Source of the DNA: Flavobacterium sp. N1994
Lineage (GTDB): Bacteria; Bacteroidota; Bacteroidia; Flavobacteriales; Flavobacteriaceae
Direction of reading: 5' to 3'
Length of the DNA: 64,000 nucleotides
Assembly: GCF_025947145.1 (NCBI RefSeq)
Contig: NZ_CP109999.1
Location: 3,162,001-3,226,000, forward strand
Shown here one piece after another: positions 54,612 to 62,901 of the stretch (positions are counted from its first letter, which is position 1; each line of letters begins with the position of its first letter). The notes under the pieces were generated by a model. It worked only from the letters and a program-made list of their open reading frames with translations. It ran no database searches and had not been told where the DNA came from. Position numbers and translations under genes: made by a program.

Positions 54612-55052
54612 ATGAAAATTAATTGGGGAAAGGGAATCGTAATAGCTTTTGCACTATTCATGAGCTTCATTTTATACTTTGTTTTCAAAGTACAATCCGA
54701 TTCAAAATATGACAATGATTTAGTGGTTGAGGAATATTACAAACACGATGTTCATTTTGGTGACGAAATGGCTCGTATTCAAAACGCCCATGATTTGGTT
54801 GAGAAACCAACATTTGTTAATGATGCCAAAGGAATTACAGTAGTATTTCCAAAAAATAGCCAACCCAAAGGAATAGTGTCCTTTTACCGACCGTCCAACA
54901 AAAAATTAGATTTTGAGGTTCCGATTTCACTGTCTAATTCATCTTTGCTCATACCTAAAACAAACTTGGTTGGCGGTCGTTGGGACATTAATATGGAATG
55001 GCAAAATGACGGTAAAAAGTACCTCACCAAAGAAGTAGTTTATATTAATTAA
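54612..55052 (+). CDS. fixH: FixH/CcoH family protein
   Basis: 146 residues: one N-terminal helix (about 8-25) and a periplasmic beta domain with DNDLVVEEYYKHD and LVGGRWDINMEWQNDGKKY. FixH acts in cbb3 maturation. Located in the expected place after ccoG. Confidence 0.85.
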   Translation: MKINWGKGIVIAFALFMSFILYFVFKVQSDSKYDNDLVVEEYYKHDVHFGDEMARIQNAHDLVEKPTFVNDAKGITVVFPKNSQPKGIVSFYRPSNKKLDFEVPISLSNSSLLIPKTNLVGGRWDINMEWQNDGKKYLTKEVVYIN

Positions 55053-55058
55053 AACATC

Positions 55059-55760
55059 ATGCTTTACACGGCTTTACTATTCGGACTTATATCCAGTCTG
55101 CACTGCATTGGTATGTGTGGACCCATAGCCATGATGTTGCCGTTAGATCGCAATAACCTAACCAAAAAAACGTTTCAAATTATAGTGTATCATTTAGGTA
55201 GAATTACGGCTTACGCTAGTTTGGGATTGGTTTTTGGCTTACTAGGTAAAGGGTTATATCTCGCCGGAATTCAACAGCAAATGTCTATTGTCATAGGAAT
55301 TATGATGATTACCATTGTGTTGATTCCCGAAAAGATTTTTGCCCGATATAATTTTTCAAAACCTGTTTTTCGTTTGATATCCAAAGTGAAATCGAGCTTA
55401 GGAAAACAGTTCAAGAAAAAATCAACAAGTTCTATTTACACTATTGGTTTGCTTAATGGATTTTTACCTTGTGGTTTAGTCTATGCTGCTTTGTTTGGAG
55501 CCATTGCTATGCAAAACGAATGGTATGGTATGACTTACATGATTTTATACGGATTAGGAACGGTTCCTTTGATGAGCGCTATAGTTTATATGGCGCATTG
55601 GCTTGGCAATCCTATTCGTAGCAAAATGCAAAAACTAATTCCCATAGTGGCAGTGGGAATCGGGATGCTCTTTATTCTAAGAGGGTTGGGAATCGGAATT
55701 CCTTATGTGTCACCTAGTACGATGAGCTTGTTTATCCAAGCACATCCTAATTGTCATTAA
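55059..55760 (+). CDS. SafE/TauE-like membrane protein of cbb3 clusters
   Basis: 233 residues, six to seven helices. LLFGLISSLHCIGMCGPIAMML with its HCIGMCG motif, and GLLNGFLPCGLVYAAL, are typical of the urease-accessory-like/SafE proteins found after fixH, where a copper-related role has been suggested. Starts 6 bp after fixH. Confidence 0.82.
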   Translation: MLYTALLFGLISSLHCIGMCGPIAMMLPLDRNNLTKKTFQIIVYHLGRITAYASLGLVFGLLGKGLYLAGIQQQMSIVIGIMMITIVLIPEKIFARYNFSKPVFRLISKVKSSLGKQFKKKSTSSIYTIGLLNGFLPCGLVYAALFGAIAMQNEWYGMTYMILYGLGTVPLMSAIVYMAHWLGNPIRSKMQKLIPIVAVGIGMLFILRGLGIGIPYVSPSTMSLFIQAHPNCH

Positions 55761-55780
55761 AACCTAAAATAATTATACTC

Positions 55781-56011
55781 ATGGAAAAACACAATTTACT
55801 ACAAGAATTCCCTGAACTTCAGGATAAAATCCACGAATTAAAAGTATCCGATACGCATTTCAGAAAACTATTTGATGATTACCACGAATTGGAGCATCAG
55901 ATTCACCGAATCAATATCGGAACTGAAATTGCTAACGAACAATTTACGCACGAATTAAAAGCGAAGTTGTTGTTCCTAAAAGATGAAATATACGCCTATT
56001 TGAATAGATAA
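55781..56011 (+). CDS. YdcH/DUF465 family small helical protein
   Basis: 76 residues from the ATG at 55781; an upstream in-frame start overlapping the SafE-like gene is less likely. Two-helix hairpin, Lys/Glu/His-rich: LKVSDTHFRKLFDDYHELEHQIHRI is the DUF465 core. Function unknown. Last gene of the cbb3 operon, followed by a terminator. Confidence 0.82.
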   Translation: MEKHNLLQEFPELQDKIHELKVSDTHFRKLFDDYHELEHQIHRINIGTEIANEQFTHELKAKLLFLKDEIYAYLNR

Positions 56012-56030
56012 TTTGATTATCAATTAGTAG

Positions 56031-56060
56031 AAAACCACGTTGAGAAACGTGGTTTTTTTT
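56031..56060 (+). terminator. terminator of the cbb3 operon
   Basis: AAAACCACGT (56031-56040) pairs with ACGTGGTTTT (56047-56056), followed by more T. Also usable by hemN from the other strand. Confidence 0.85.
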
Positions 56061-56090
56061 TATGAGAAATGCAGTTGAAAAAGAAAAGAT

Positions 56091-57458
56091 TTAAACGGTC
56101 ATAGAGAACAACTTAGTTTGTGGTAACTGACGTTTTAATCGTAAATCAAAGGCCATGCAAATATTACGAACAAAGGGTTTTCCGGCTTCGGTAACGGTTA
56201 TAGTATCTTTAGATATTTCTAGTAAACCATCAACAACCATCTCCTGTAACTCTATGAGTACCTCCGGAATATCATCAAAGTAATCACTTTCATTTTTCCA
56301 AGAAGTAGTAAACTGACACATTAAATTCAAGATGTGTTTCCGAATGATTAAATCTTCCTTAGTCAAAAGATGTCCCTTAAAAACAGGCAATTTATCCCAT
56401 TCTAATAACTGATGATATTCATCCAGATTTTTTACATTTTGTGCAAAACTAAACCAACTATCACTGATAGAAGAAACTCCTAAACCAATCATTAATTTTG
56501 TTTTAGAGTCGGTATAACCCATAAAGTTTCTATGTAGTTTTCCATCGCGAAAAGCTTGATATAGACTATCCGTTTCCAAAGCAAAATGATCCATACCAAT
56601 CTCGTGATAGCCATTGTTTAAGAGCATTTTTTTGCCTTCTTCGTAGAGTCTTCGTTTCTCATCATCTTTGGGTACATCTTCATCTTTAAACCCTCTTTGT
56701 CCGTTTCCTTTTATCCAAGGCACATGGGCATAACTGTAAAAAGCCAGTCTGTCGGGGTGTAAAGATTTTGTTTTCTCAATCGTATCCGCTACATCTTCCA
56801 GCGTTTGAAAAGGTAAACCAAAAATAATATCATGTCCTATAGAAGTATAACCAATGTCTCTGGCCCAAAGCGTAACTCGAGCCACATTGTGAAAGGCTTG
56901 CACTCGGTTAATAGCGCGCTGTACTTTCTCTGAGTAATCTTGAACACCAAAACTCACTCTTCGGAAGCCCAAATGATATAAGGTTTGCAAATGCGCATAG
57001 GTAGTATTGTTAGGATGTCCTTCAAAACTCATGTCGCATTGCGGATGTTTGGTGCCCAAAGAAAAAATACCATTAATAAGGTCTTCCAAATTTTTAGAAG
57101 AGAAAAAAGTAGGGGTACCTCCACCCAAGTGAATTTCTTTAATCAAAGGTCTTTTGCCCAATAAATTATAATACAATGACCATTCTTTTAAAACGTCTTG
57201 AATATAAGGTTCTTCTACTTGATGGTTTTTAGTAATACGCTTATGACAGCCGCAAAAAGTACACATGCTTTCACAAAATGGCAAATGAATGTACAAGCTA
57301 ATCCCTTCTTGATAAGATTCTTTAAAAGAAATTTTTAGCATAGACTCCCAATCGTCAGACGTAAAGGTTTCATCCCAGTAAGGAACAGTAGGATAGCTAG
57401 TGTATCTCGGACCAGGGACATTATATTTTTGGACAAGCGAACAGTTCATGACTTTCAT
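56091..57458 (-). CDS. hemN: oxygen-independent coproporphyrinogen III dehydrogenase
   Basis: 455 residues from the ATG at 57458 (or 452 from 57449). The open frame runs to 57638, but that part covers the promoter and is not coding. Radical-SAM motif CESMCTFCGCH, KYNVPGPRYTSYPTVPYW at the start, GGGTPTFF, and SFEGHPNNT. Decarboxylates coproporphyrinogen III without O2, supplying haem for the cbb3 oxidase at low oxygen. A perfect Crp/Fnr-type palindrome lies upstream. Confidence 0.93.
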   Translation of the reverse strand: MKVMNCSLVQKYNVPGPRYTSYPTVPYWDETFTSDDWESMLKISFKESYQEGISLYIHLPFCESMCTFCGCHKRITKNHQVEEPYIQDVLKEWSLYYNLLGKRPLIKEIHLGGGTPTFFSSKNLEDLINGIFSLGTKHPQCDMSFEGHPNNTTYAHLQTLYHLGFRRVSFGVQDYSEKVQRAINRVQAFHNVARVTLWARDIGYTSIGHDIIFGLPFQTLEDVADTIEKTKSLHPDRLAFYSYAHVPWIKGNGQRGFKDEDVPKDDEKRRLYEEGKKMLLNNGYHEIGMDHFALETDSLYQAFRDGKLHRNFMGYTDSKTKLMIGLGVSSISDSWFSFAQNVKNLDEYHQLLEWDKLPVFKGHLLTKEDLIIRKHILNLMCQFTTSWKNESDYFDDIPEVLIELQEMVVDGLLEISKDTITVTEAGKPFVRNICMAFDLRLKRQLPQTKLFSMTV

Positions 57459-57509
57459 TTTAAGCAATTTTTTTAGGGAGTATCTAATGCGCTCACCTAC
57501 AATACAAAC

Positions 57510-57553
57510 CAAAATTATATTTTTTAACTTGTACCAAAAATGATATATATCAT
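57510..57553 (-). promoter_or_regulatory. Crp/Fnr-type operator and promoter of hemN
   Basis: Palindrome ATGATATATATCAT at 57540-57553 and, on the minus strand, -7 box TAATTTTG (57510-57517); centre to last G is 36.5 bp. The inferred transcript starts about 45 nt before the hemN ATG. Confidence 0.78.
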
Positions 57554-57704
57554 GTAAGGGAAATTTTAGAACTTTAAAGAGTATGACTGATTCTGAATCC
57601 AAATAGAAAAAATAGGGAAGTAAAACTTTTAAAATCATGTGATTGTAAAATATTTTAAATCCAAAAGGATTTCCTTTATTTTTGCTCCATAAAACACAAC
57701 TACT

Positions 57705-58187
57705 ATGAAAAAAATAACTTTTTTATTGCTGCTGCTAGGCTTTTCTATTACAGCATCAGCGCAGACTCCTATTCACAATTTTGAAGAATTGATGACTGCT
57801 TTTAAAGCGGGTAAATCAGTTAAAGCTTTAATTTACTATGGGAAATGCAAACTATTTTCTGACGGTGTGGAAGAACCGGAATCGCCTAATGCCATTGGCG
57901 GTATGAAATTGGATACATACGAATACTTTGATTCCAGTGTGTTCAAAAACAAAGTACCTTCTTTTGTAACGAGTTCCCAAACCGTATTAATCAATCAGTC
58001 CTTTTATGGTTACGTATATAACTATGTAAAAATAAAAGTGCGAATTGACAATTCAGTTGAAATTACGGCCCGTTACCTAAAACCCCGAAAGTTCTCCTCT
58101 AAGTTCAAAATTGTGATGGATGAAACTTTCAAAGGCACTATCAATGATGGCACTAACGATGGAGCCGTTTCGTTGTTTGTGGAATAA
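57705..58187 (+). CDS. exported VirK-like protein
   Basis: 160 residues: signal peptide ending SASAQ, then HNFEELMTAFKAGKSVKALIYYGKCKL, a GGMKLDTYEYF turn and a C-terminal beta part. The pattern resembles the VirK family (PF06903) of exported proteins; function unknown. It has its own terminator. Confidence 0.55.
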   Translation: MKKITFLLLLLGFSITASAQTPIHNFEELMTAFKAGKSVKALIYYGKCKLFSDGVEEPESPNAIGGMKLDTYEYFDSSVFKNKVPSFVTSSQTVLINQSFYGYVYNYVKIKVRIDNSVEITARYLKPRKFSSKFKIVMDETFKGTINDGTNDGAVSLFVE

Positions 58188-58215
58188 AGTAGATAAAGAA
58201 ATAACTCCAAGAAAC

Positions 58216-58247
58216 AAAAAGAGCAACATAAAATGTTGCTCTTTTTT
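58216..58247. terminator. Rho-independent terminator
   Basis: GAGCAACAT (58221-58229) pairs with ATGTTGCTC (58233-58241) with A- and T-runs. Shared by the convergent VirK-like and lipoprotein genes. Confidence 0.88.
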
Positions 58248-58266
58248 ATTCCAAAAACGTTTTACA

Positions 58267-58950
58267 TTAGAACGTTGTTACTGTAGGAGGAGAAGTTAAG
58301 TAATCGGTGTATTGACCGTGACCTAAAGCATTCCAACTGCCACCATAGTATTGTGTACCACTTGAAGTGTATAAGAAGTCACCAGAATAATCATGGTTGA
58401 TATTAGCCACATAATGTAAATTATTAGATTGTCCCATATCAAAATTCATAACAAAATGGTAGTCATTAGTAGCGTTTTTAGTCCAGTCAAAAGTAATGTT
58501 ATAGTCAGAACCTGATGGATCACCCACTACAGCTGTATTGATGCTATAAGCCCAATGTCCTGCCGAACTATCTGTATTTTCCCAACCTGTAATCGTGCAG
58601 TAAGTCGTACCGCTTTGGGTCATGGTATAATTAAATTCATATTCTGTACCTACTAAAGCATAAGTATAAACAACAGTATAGTTGCCATAGGTCCAAGTAT
58701 AAGTGGAACCAGCTGAATCCGTTTTACCAGATGGGGGTGTCATGTAGGAACCACCAAGACTCATATAGGCATCCATTTGACTAATTTGTGTCCAAGCTTC
58801 TGGAGAAGTGGTTTGTAAATTAGACGGAACTTTAGTGGCTAGATTCAGTTTGGTTACCGATGGTTTGAAAGCGGGTGAACTACTACCAGAGTCTTTACTA
58901 CAACTCGTGATGGCAACAGCAATAATCAATAAAGCTAAAATTTTTTTCAT
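58267..58950 (-). CDS. lipoprotein of unknown function
   Basis: About 227 residues from the ATG at 58950; the frame runs to 58998 but MKKILALLIIAVAITSC is the natural signal with lipobox. The mature part is rich in Tyr, Ser, Thr and Trp and mostly beta (YTWTYGNYTVVYTYAL, CTITGWENTDSSAGHW), as in small flavobacterial surface lipoproteins. The CSKDSGS after the lipid Cys fits a surface-export signal. No enzyme motif. Confidence 0.7.
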   Translation of the reverse strand: MKKILALLIIAVAITSCSKDSGSSSPAFKPSVTKLNLATKVPSNLQTTSPEAWTQISQMDAYMSLGGSYMTPPSGKTDSAGSTYTWTYGNYTVVYTYALVGTEYEFNYTMTQSGTTYCTITGWENTDSSAGHWAYSINTAVVGDPSGSDYNITFDWTKNATNDYHFVMNFDMGQSNNLHYVANINHDYSGDFLYTSSGTQYYGGSWNALGHGQYTDYLTSPPTVTTF

Positions 58951-59105
58951 TTGTTTTGTTTTAAGGTTATTCTTCAAAAATAAAAAAATAATCAACATAT
59001 TCAGAATTTTTTTATATTATAATGACTACTTAAATAGAGATAACCCTTTAGACAACAATACATAACCAAAACGTAATCATACTTTATTCTTCCAAAACGC
59101 ATAAC

Positions 59106-59171
59106 CCCAAAATTATATAATGCCTTCCCAAAGTTATATAATGCCCCAGTTGTAGCCTGCCTATATCTTTG
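59106..59171 (+). promoter_or_regulatory. promoter with two 19-bp direct repeats upstream of the metallothionein-like gene
   Basis: CCCAAAATTATATAATGCC (59106-59124) and CCCAAAGTTATATAATGCC (59127-59145), one mismatch, repeated every 21 bp, i.e. two helix turns. -7 box TATCTTTG at 59164-59171. Direct repeats at this spacing next to the -33 region are the usual binding layout of AraC-type activators; an AraC-type gene lies at 59450. Confidence 0.65.
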
Positions 59172-59200
59172 TACCAGTAATAACAATAAATGAAATCATC

Positions 59201-59326
59201 ATGAAAACAACAGTAAAAATGTGCCAATGTGCCGCCGAATCAACGACCAATACTTGTACTAATCCCAATTGTACTTGCGTCGATTGTCAATGTGGTGCTA
59301 ATTGTACTTGTGGTACCTGCAAGTAA
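59201..59326 (+). CDS. metallothionein-like Cys-rich peptide
   Basis: 41 residues with 10 cysteines: MCQCAAE, then CTNPNCTCVDCQCG and ANCTCGTCK. The CxC and CxxC spacing is that of small metal-thiolate clusters. The ATG is 30 nt after a clear -7 box and a terminator follows the stop, so it is a discrete transcript. Likely binds Cu(I), Zn or Cd in the cytoplasm. It has no long homologous domain to confirm the family; Cys pattern and context carry the call. Confidence 0.7.
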   Translation: MKTTVKMCQCAAESTTNTCTNPNCTCVDCQCGANCTCGTCK

Positions 59327-59349
59327 ACAGTAACCCATCAGACTAAAGC

Positions 59350-59380
59350 AAGCCGCTCTTCATCAGAGTGGCTTCTTTTA
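59350..59380 (+). terminator. terminator after the metallothionein-like gene
   Basis: AAGCC-GCTCT (59350-59359) pairs with AGAGT-GGCTT (59365-59374) with one G-T pair, followed by CTTTTA. Confidence 0.65.
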
Positions 59381-59449
59381 TAATAGCATATAGAAATCTC
59401 TAGCAACCTACAACCCACAACTTTCAACACAATTCTGTAACTTTACACT

Positions 59450-60025
59450 ATGAATTCCACTTTACTAGTAGTCAAAAACATGGTTTGCCAACGTTGCGTC
59501 ATGGCCGTAGAAGCTATTTTGCAAACAGAGGGTATACCGTTTCACAAAGTCATCTTTGGCGAAATTCATTTGAAAGAGGCTATAAAGGAGGAGCAAAAAG
59601 CGCGTTTAAAATCAAGCCTGAGTCAAGTAGGTTTTGAACTCATCGACAATCACACCAGCGGACTGATAGAAAAAATAAAACAAGTTGTCATCAAAAGAGC
59701 CCGTAACGAAATGGAAGGGGATGCGGCCAAAACCAAACTCTCCATCTATTTATCCGAAGTCATGCACCATGAATACACTTACCTAAGTAGTTTATTTTCC
59801 GCTATTGAAGGGAGAACCATTGAAAATTATTTTATAGAACAACGAATAGAAAAAGCCAAAGAGTTACTTATCTATGACCAACTCACTTTATCTCAAATCG
59901 CCTTTCAATTAGAATACAGTAGTGTGGCGCACCTCTCCACCCAATTCAAAAAAATAACAGGACTAACACCCACCTACTTCAAAGAAGTGGGCACCCTAAA
60001 AAGAAAAGCCCTAGATAAAATATAA
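59450..60025 (+). CDS. AraC-family regulator with N-terminal HMA-like metal-binding segment
   Basis: 191 residues. Residues 1-65 look like a heavy-metal-associated fold: LLVVKNMVCQRCVMAVEAIL with CxxC, then HLKEAI and SSLSQVGFELID. Residues 90-185 are a two-HTH AraC domain (IENYFIEQRIEKAKELLIYD, TLSQIAFQLEYSSVAHLSTQFKKITGLTPTYFKE). The combination suggests a metal-sensing activator, and the metallothionein-like gene upstream is the obvious target. Metal identity is not readable. Confidence 0.82.
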   Translation: MNSTLLVVKNMVCQRCVMAVEAILQTEGIPFHKVIFGEIHLKEAIKEEQKARLKSSLSQVGFELIDNHTSGLIEKIKQVVIKRARNEMEGDAAKTKLSIYLSEVMHHEYTYLSSLFSAIEGRTIENYFIEQRIEKAKELLIYDQLTLSQIAFQLEYSSVAHLSTQFKKITGLTPTYFKEVGTLKRKALDKI

Positions 60026-60037
60026 TCCACAACTGCA

Positions 60038-60547
60038 ATGTCTTATCAATTCCGACTCGCCACACTATCCGAAGTCCCTGCCATATGGGGCATCCTGCAA
60101 CAAGCCATTCAAAGACGCAAAGCCGATGGTAGCAACCAATGGCAAGACGGGTATCCCAATCCTGAAGTGGTAACACAAGATATCGAAAAAGGAGTAGGAT
60201 ATTTAATCACCTTCAACACTACTATCATCGCTTATACGGCTATCCTAATCAATGACGAACCTGAATACGATACCATAGAAGGGCAGTGGCTAACTCACCA
60301 TGATTTTGTGGTATACCATCGAGTAGCTGTCTCCGATGCTTTCTTAGGGCAAGGAGTAGCCAAAAGAATGCTGGCTTATATAGAAGATTACGCCCGTCAA
60401 AATCAAATTTATAGCCTGAAAGTCGACACCAATTTCGACAATGCTCCCATGCTAACCCTATTGCAAAACAATGGCTATGTTTATTGCGGAGAAGTCTATT
60501 TCAGAGGCAGCCCTAGAAAAGCCTTTGAAAAGGTATTGAGTAAATAA
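60038..60547 (+). CDS. GNAT family N-acetyltransferase
   Basis: 169 residues. Acetyl-CoA loop VSDAFLGQGVAKRMLAYIED, then LKVDTNFDNAPMLTLLQNNGYVYCGEVY, the standard GNAT motifs A and B. Substrate unknown. It starts 12 bp after the AraC-type regulator and is probably co-transcribed. Confidence 0.88.
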   Translation: MSYQFRLATLSEVPAIWGILQQAIQRRKADGSNQWQDGYPNPEVVTQDIEKGVGYLITFNTTIIAYTAILINDEPEYDTIEGQWLTHHDFVVYHRVAVSDAFLGQGVAKRMLAYIEDYARQNQIYSLKVDTNFDNAPMLTLLQNNGYVYCGEVYFRGSPRKAFEKVLSK

Positions 60548-60662
60548 TATCCAACCAATACCAACTCACCACCAAGGAATTATGCAATCTTTTTGTAGAA
60601 TACTATAAAAGCATTGGCCGACTAAAAAACTACCTTCGATATAACGTTTAATACTTTATGTC

Positions 60663-60956
60663 ATGAAAAAATTATGGATAACACTGCTCTTTTTGGTTGG
60701 AACCACAATAGCCTTTGCACAAACAGAAAAACAAGACGACCATCAGGAAAATGATCAGGACAAAATAGATCAACAACCCCAGTCTCCTGATCAAGTACTG
60801 CAAGAACGTCGAGCAAAAGTAGAAGCTCAAGCGGCACAATATGAAAAAGAATCTAAGCAAAGAGATGCCGAACAAGCTAAAGAGAAAGCAGCCCAACTAG
60901 CCAAAGAAAAAGCTAAAAAACCAGCAGTTGTAAAAAGACCCTTAAAGAAAAAATAA
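60663..60956 (+). CDS. exported charged coiled-coil protein
   Basis: 97 residues: signal peptide MKKLWITLLFLVGTTIAFAQ, then almost only Gln, Glu, Asp, Lys and Ala (QERRAKVEAQAAQYEKESKQ), a long charged helix with a basic end (KRPLKKK). No domain. Role unknown. Confidence 0.6.
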   Translation: MKKLWITLLFLVGTTIAFAQTEKQDDHQENDQDKIDQQPQSPDQVLQERRAKVEAQAAQYEKESKQRDAEQAKEKAAQLAKEKAKKPAVVKRPLKKK

Positions 60957-60987
60957 CCCCTTTCTTTACCTCAATTCACCATTCAGC

Positions 60988-61032
60988 ATTTATTCTGCTA
61001 CGCTCCATACAGTCGAGCAAAGCTCTCGTTTC
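60988..61032. repeat. dispersed intergenic repeat, copy 1
   Basis: About 45 bp sharing CTCCATACAGTCGAGC plus AAGCTC and flanks with 63292-63336. The core holds a small GAGC/GCTC palindrome. Located just before the YceI gene. Confidence 0.6.
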
Positions 61033-61055
61033 ACCATTCACCATTCACAATCACC

Positions 61056-61601
61056 ATGGCAACATCACTTTGGGTCCTAGACCCCACACATTCCGAAATA
61101 GGCTTTAAAATAAAACACCTAATGATTACCAATGTATCGGGTAAGTTCAACAGCGTCGAAGCAACTATAGAAAATGAAGACGATACCTTTGAAACTTCCA
61201 AGATTCGTTTTTCGGCCGAGACCCTTTCGATAGACACTAACAATGAAGAGCGGGATGGACACCTCAAAGGGGGCGATTTCTTTGACGTAGCAGAATATCC
61301 AACACTGACTTTTGTGGCTACTAACATCATCCAACTCAAAGAAGGAGGATACACCATAACAGGAGATTTAACCATAAAAGGGCACACGAAAAGCATCACC
61401 TTAGCGGCAGAGTACAGTCCGCCCATCCTTGATCCTTGGATGCAACTAAAAGCAGGGCTATCGGTAACCGGAAAAATTAACAGAAAAGATTTTGGATTAG
61501 AGTGGAATACAACTCTAGAGGCAGGAGGAATGCTAGTAGGCGAGGAAGTATCGCTAATAGCAGAAATGCAATTCATAAAGCAACAAGTAATTCCAGAGTA
61601 G
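61056..61601 (+). CDS. YceI family protein, cytoplasmic form
   Basis: 181 residues. LWVLDPTHSEIGFKIKHLMI, KIRFSAETLSIDTNNEERDGHLKG, FFDVAEYPTLTF, and GKINRKDFGLEW are the YceI lipocalin-like motifs that bind polyisoprenoids. There is no signal peptide, unlike periplasmic YceI. Function unknown. Confidence 0.88.
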   Translation: MATSLWVLDPTHSEIGFKIKHLMITNVSGKFNSVEATIENEDDTFETSKIRFSAETLSIDTNNEERDGHLKGGDFFDVAEYPTLTFVATNIIQLKEGGYTITGDLTIKGHTKSITLAAEYSPPILDPWMQLKAGLSVTGKINRKDFGLEWNTTLEAGGMLVGEEVSLIAEMQFIKQQVIPE

Positions 61602-61682
61602 AAATTCCCAATGACAACGACCTCTTTTAGACTTTTTTAGGAAGTGGTAATACTAAAGCATGTCACTGAGATTTTTATGTCT

Positions 61683-61700
61683 TTCCCGCGCAGGCGGGAA
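61683..61700. repeat. REP-like hairpin
   Basis: TTCCCGC-GCAG-GCGGGAA, a perfect 7-bp stem and GC-rich against the AT-rich background. It looks like a dispersed intergenic palindrome. Confidence 0.55.
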
Positions 61701-61761
61701 TCCATAGCTATTAAAAACAAAGCTCTTAAAATTACCCTCTAGACAGGGGTTAGGGGAGTGT

Positions 61762-61998
61762 CTAGAATAACACCCACAACAACGCCCCAAGGGGAACCCC
61801 CACCAAAACCACCAAACTCACCAAACACCCCCGAGACGTTTTGTTATACACTTTATTATACATAAACCGTTTCGGATTAGTAACCCATCCCATCCCTCGT
61901 GGAGCTTTCAAACCCAGGTTATGCCTAACAAACCGTGCCGGAGAAGTGCGCGCCGCTATTCTTTTAGTAATTGAAGGAATTCGGAAACCAAATTTCAT
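61762..61998 (-). CDS. small protein with C-terminal membrane helix, unknown
   Basis: 78 residues: a basic N-terminal part (GFRIPSITKRIAARTS, HNLGLKAPRGMGWVTNPKRF, YNKVYNKTSRG) and a C-terminal helix (VSLVVLVGVPLGALLWVLF). The NPKR-YNKVYN pattern looks conserved among flavobacterial small proteins as far as I recall. The opposite strand also has an open frame, but without such features. Confidence 0.55.
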   Translation of the reverse strand: MKFGFRIPSITKRIAARTSPARFVRHNLGLKAPRGMGWVTNPKRFMYNKVYNKTSRGCLVSLVVLVGVPLGALLWVLF

Positions 61999-62253
61999 AG
62001 TGTCTTTTTTTAATAAAAGTAAACAAAAAAAGTTTTCCTTCTTTTTAAATTTGATGGTAAGAGTAGCGTTTCAAATCTAGTGAAAGAGGAATTGTTACTC
62101 TATCGGAAGATTTTTTTCAGTTTGGCTAGAAACTATGACGCAATGCAAAACGTTTTAGTTATAGTTTTGTTGGATTTATTGAAAACTTTATTCATGGTTT
62201 CAGATTGTAAATACCATCTATCGCAGCTATCTTTAGAAAAATTGACGTTTATA
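61999..62253. other. intergenic region without a clear gene
   Basis: About 255 bp. A GTG-initiated 70-codon frame (62080-62292) crosses into the next gene's 3' end and has no supporting feature; I treat the stretch as non-coding. Confidence 0.5.
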
Positions 62254-62901
62254 TTAATAAAAATCTGCGTGATCATCAAACTCTCCTATTGAAAAAGAAA
62301 TACCTAAGCTAAAAGTCATATGAAATCCCATTGTACCGTTTGTTCCTGCAGTTAATACTGGCTCTCCACTGTAATAAAAATGTTGTCTCATGGCAACGAT
62401 ATTAGTCCAATCCAATAAAAGAGAAATGTCATCGTTTAGCCTAAATCTCGGAGATAATCCAAAAGTTACATTGATTTGTCGTTCCCAACCGGGGATGTAC
62501 CCGATTTGAATTTCCTTATTATGGGTGTTATTATAAGTAATACCACCACCCAAATGAGAATATAATGCAATACTCTGATTAGAAATGCTATTCAAATCAA
62601 AAAAATCGCCTACATTGTAATAGGCTTCTAAATTTAATCTATAATGATCACTGCCTTTATCTCCAGCATTAAAGGTATCAAAACTAAAATCACTTTTTGC
62701 ACCCCACTTTTGATTAAACATATAGCGACCCCCCATATTAATATGAGAAAAGGAAGCAAATTGACCACTTCCATCTGAAGATTGATTCATCATTGGAATA
62801 TTATACCCAAAACTAGTTTCAATTGAAACTTTGTCGTAAACAAATTTTTGAGAAAATATATTTATTGAAAATAATAATAATAGTAATAATAATTTATTCA
62901 T
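62254..62901 (-). CDS. outer-membrane beta-barrel protein
   Basis: 215 residues: signal peptide MNKLLLLLLLFSINIFSQ, then an eight-stranded OmpA/OmpW-like barrel pattern (SIETSFGYNIPM, GGRYMFNQKWGAKSDFSFD, YRLNLEAYYNVGDFF, GLSPRFRLNDDISLLLDW, MTFSLGISFSIG). No peptidoglycan-binding OmpA domain follows. Function unknown. Confidence 0.7.
   Translation of the reverse strand: MNKLLLLLLLFSINIFSQKFVYDKVSIETSFGYNIPMMNQSSDGSGQFASFSHINMGGRYMFNQKWGAKSDFSFDTFNAGDKGSDHYRLNLEAYYNVGDFFDLNSISNQSIALYSHLGGGITYNNTHNKEIQIGYIPGWERQINVTFGLSPRFRLNDDISLLLDWTNIVAMRQHFYYSGEPVLTAGTNGTMGFHMTFSLGISFSIGEFDDHADFY

Noticed and set aside
57459..57638. N-terminal extension of HemN
   Set aside because: The extension would encode the operator and -7 box; the family N-terminus starts at MNCSLVQKYNVPGP.
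61841..62080. Plus-strand 79-codon frame opposite the small membrane protein gene
   Set aside because: No start context or domain; the minus-strand frame has an ATG and a clear membrane helix.
62080..62292. 70-codon plus-strand frame with GTG start
   Set aside because: Overlaps the 3' end of the barrel gene, has no recognisable feature and no promoter.
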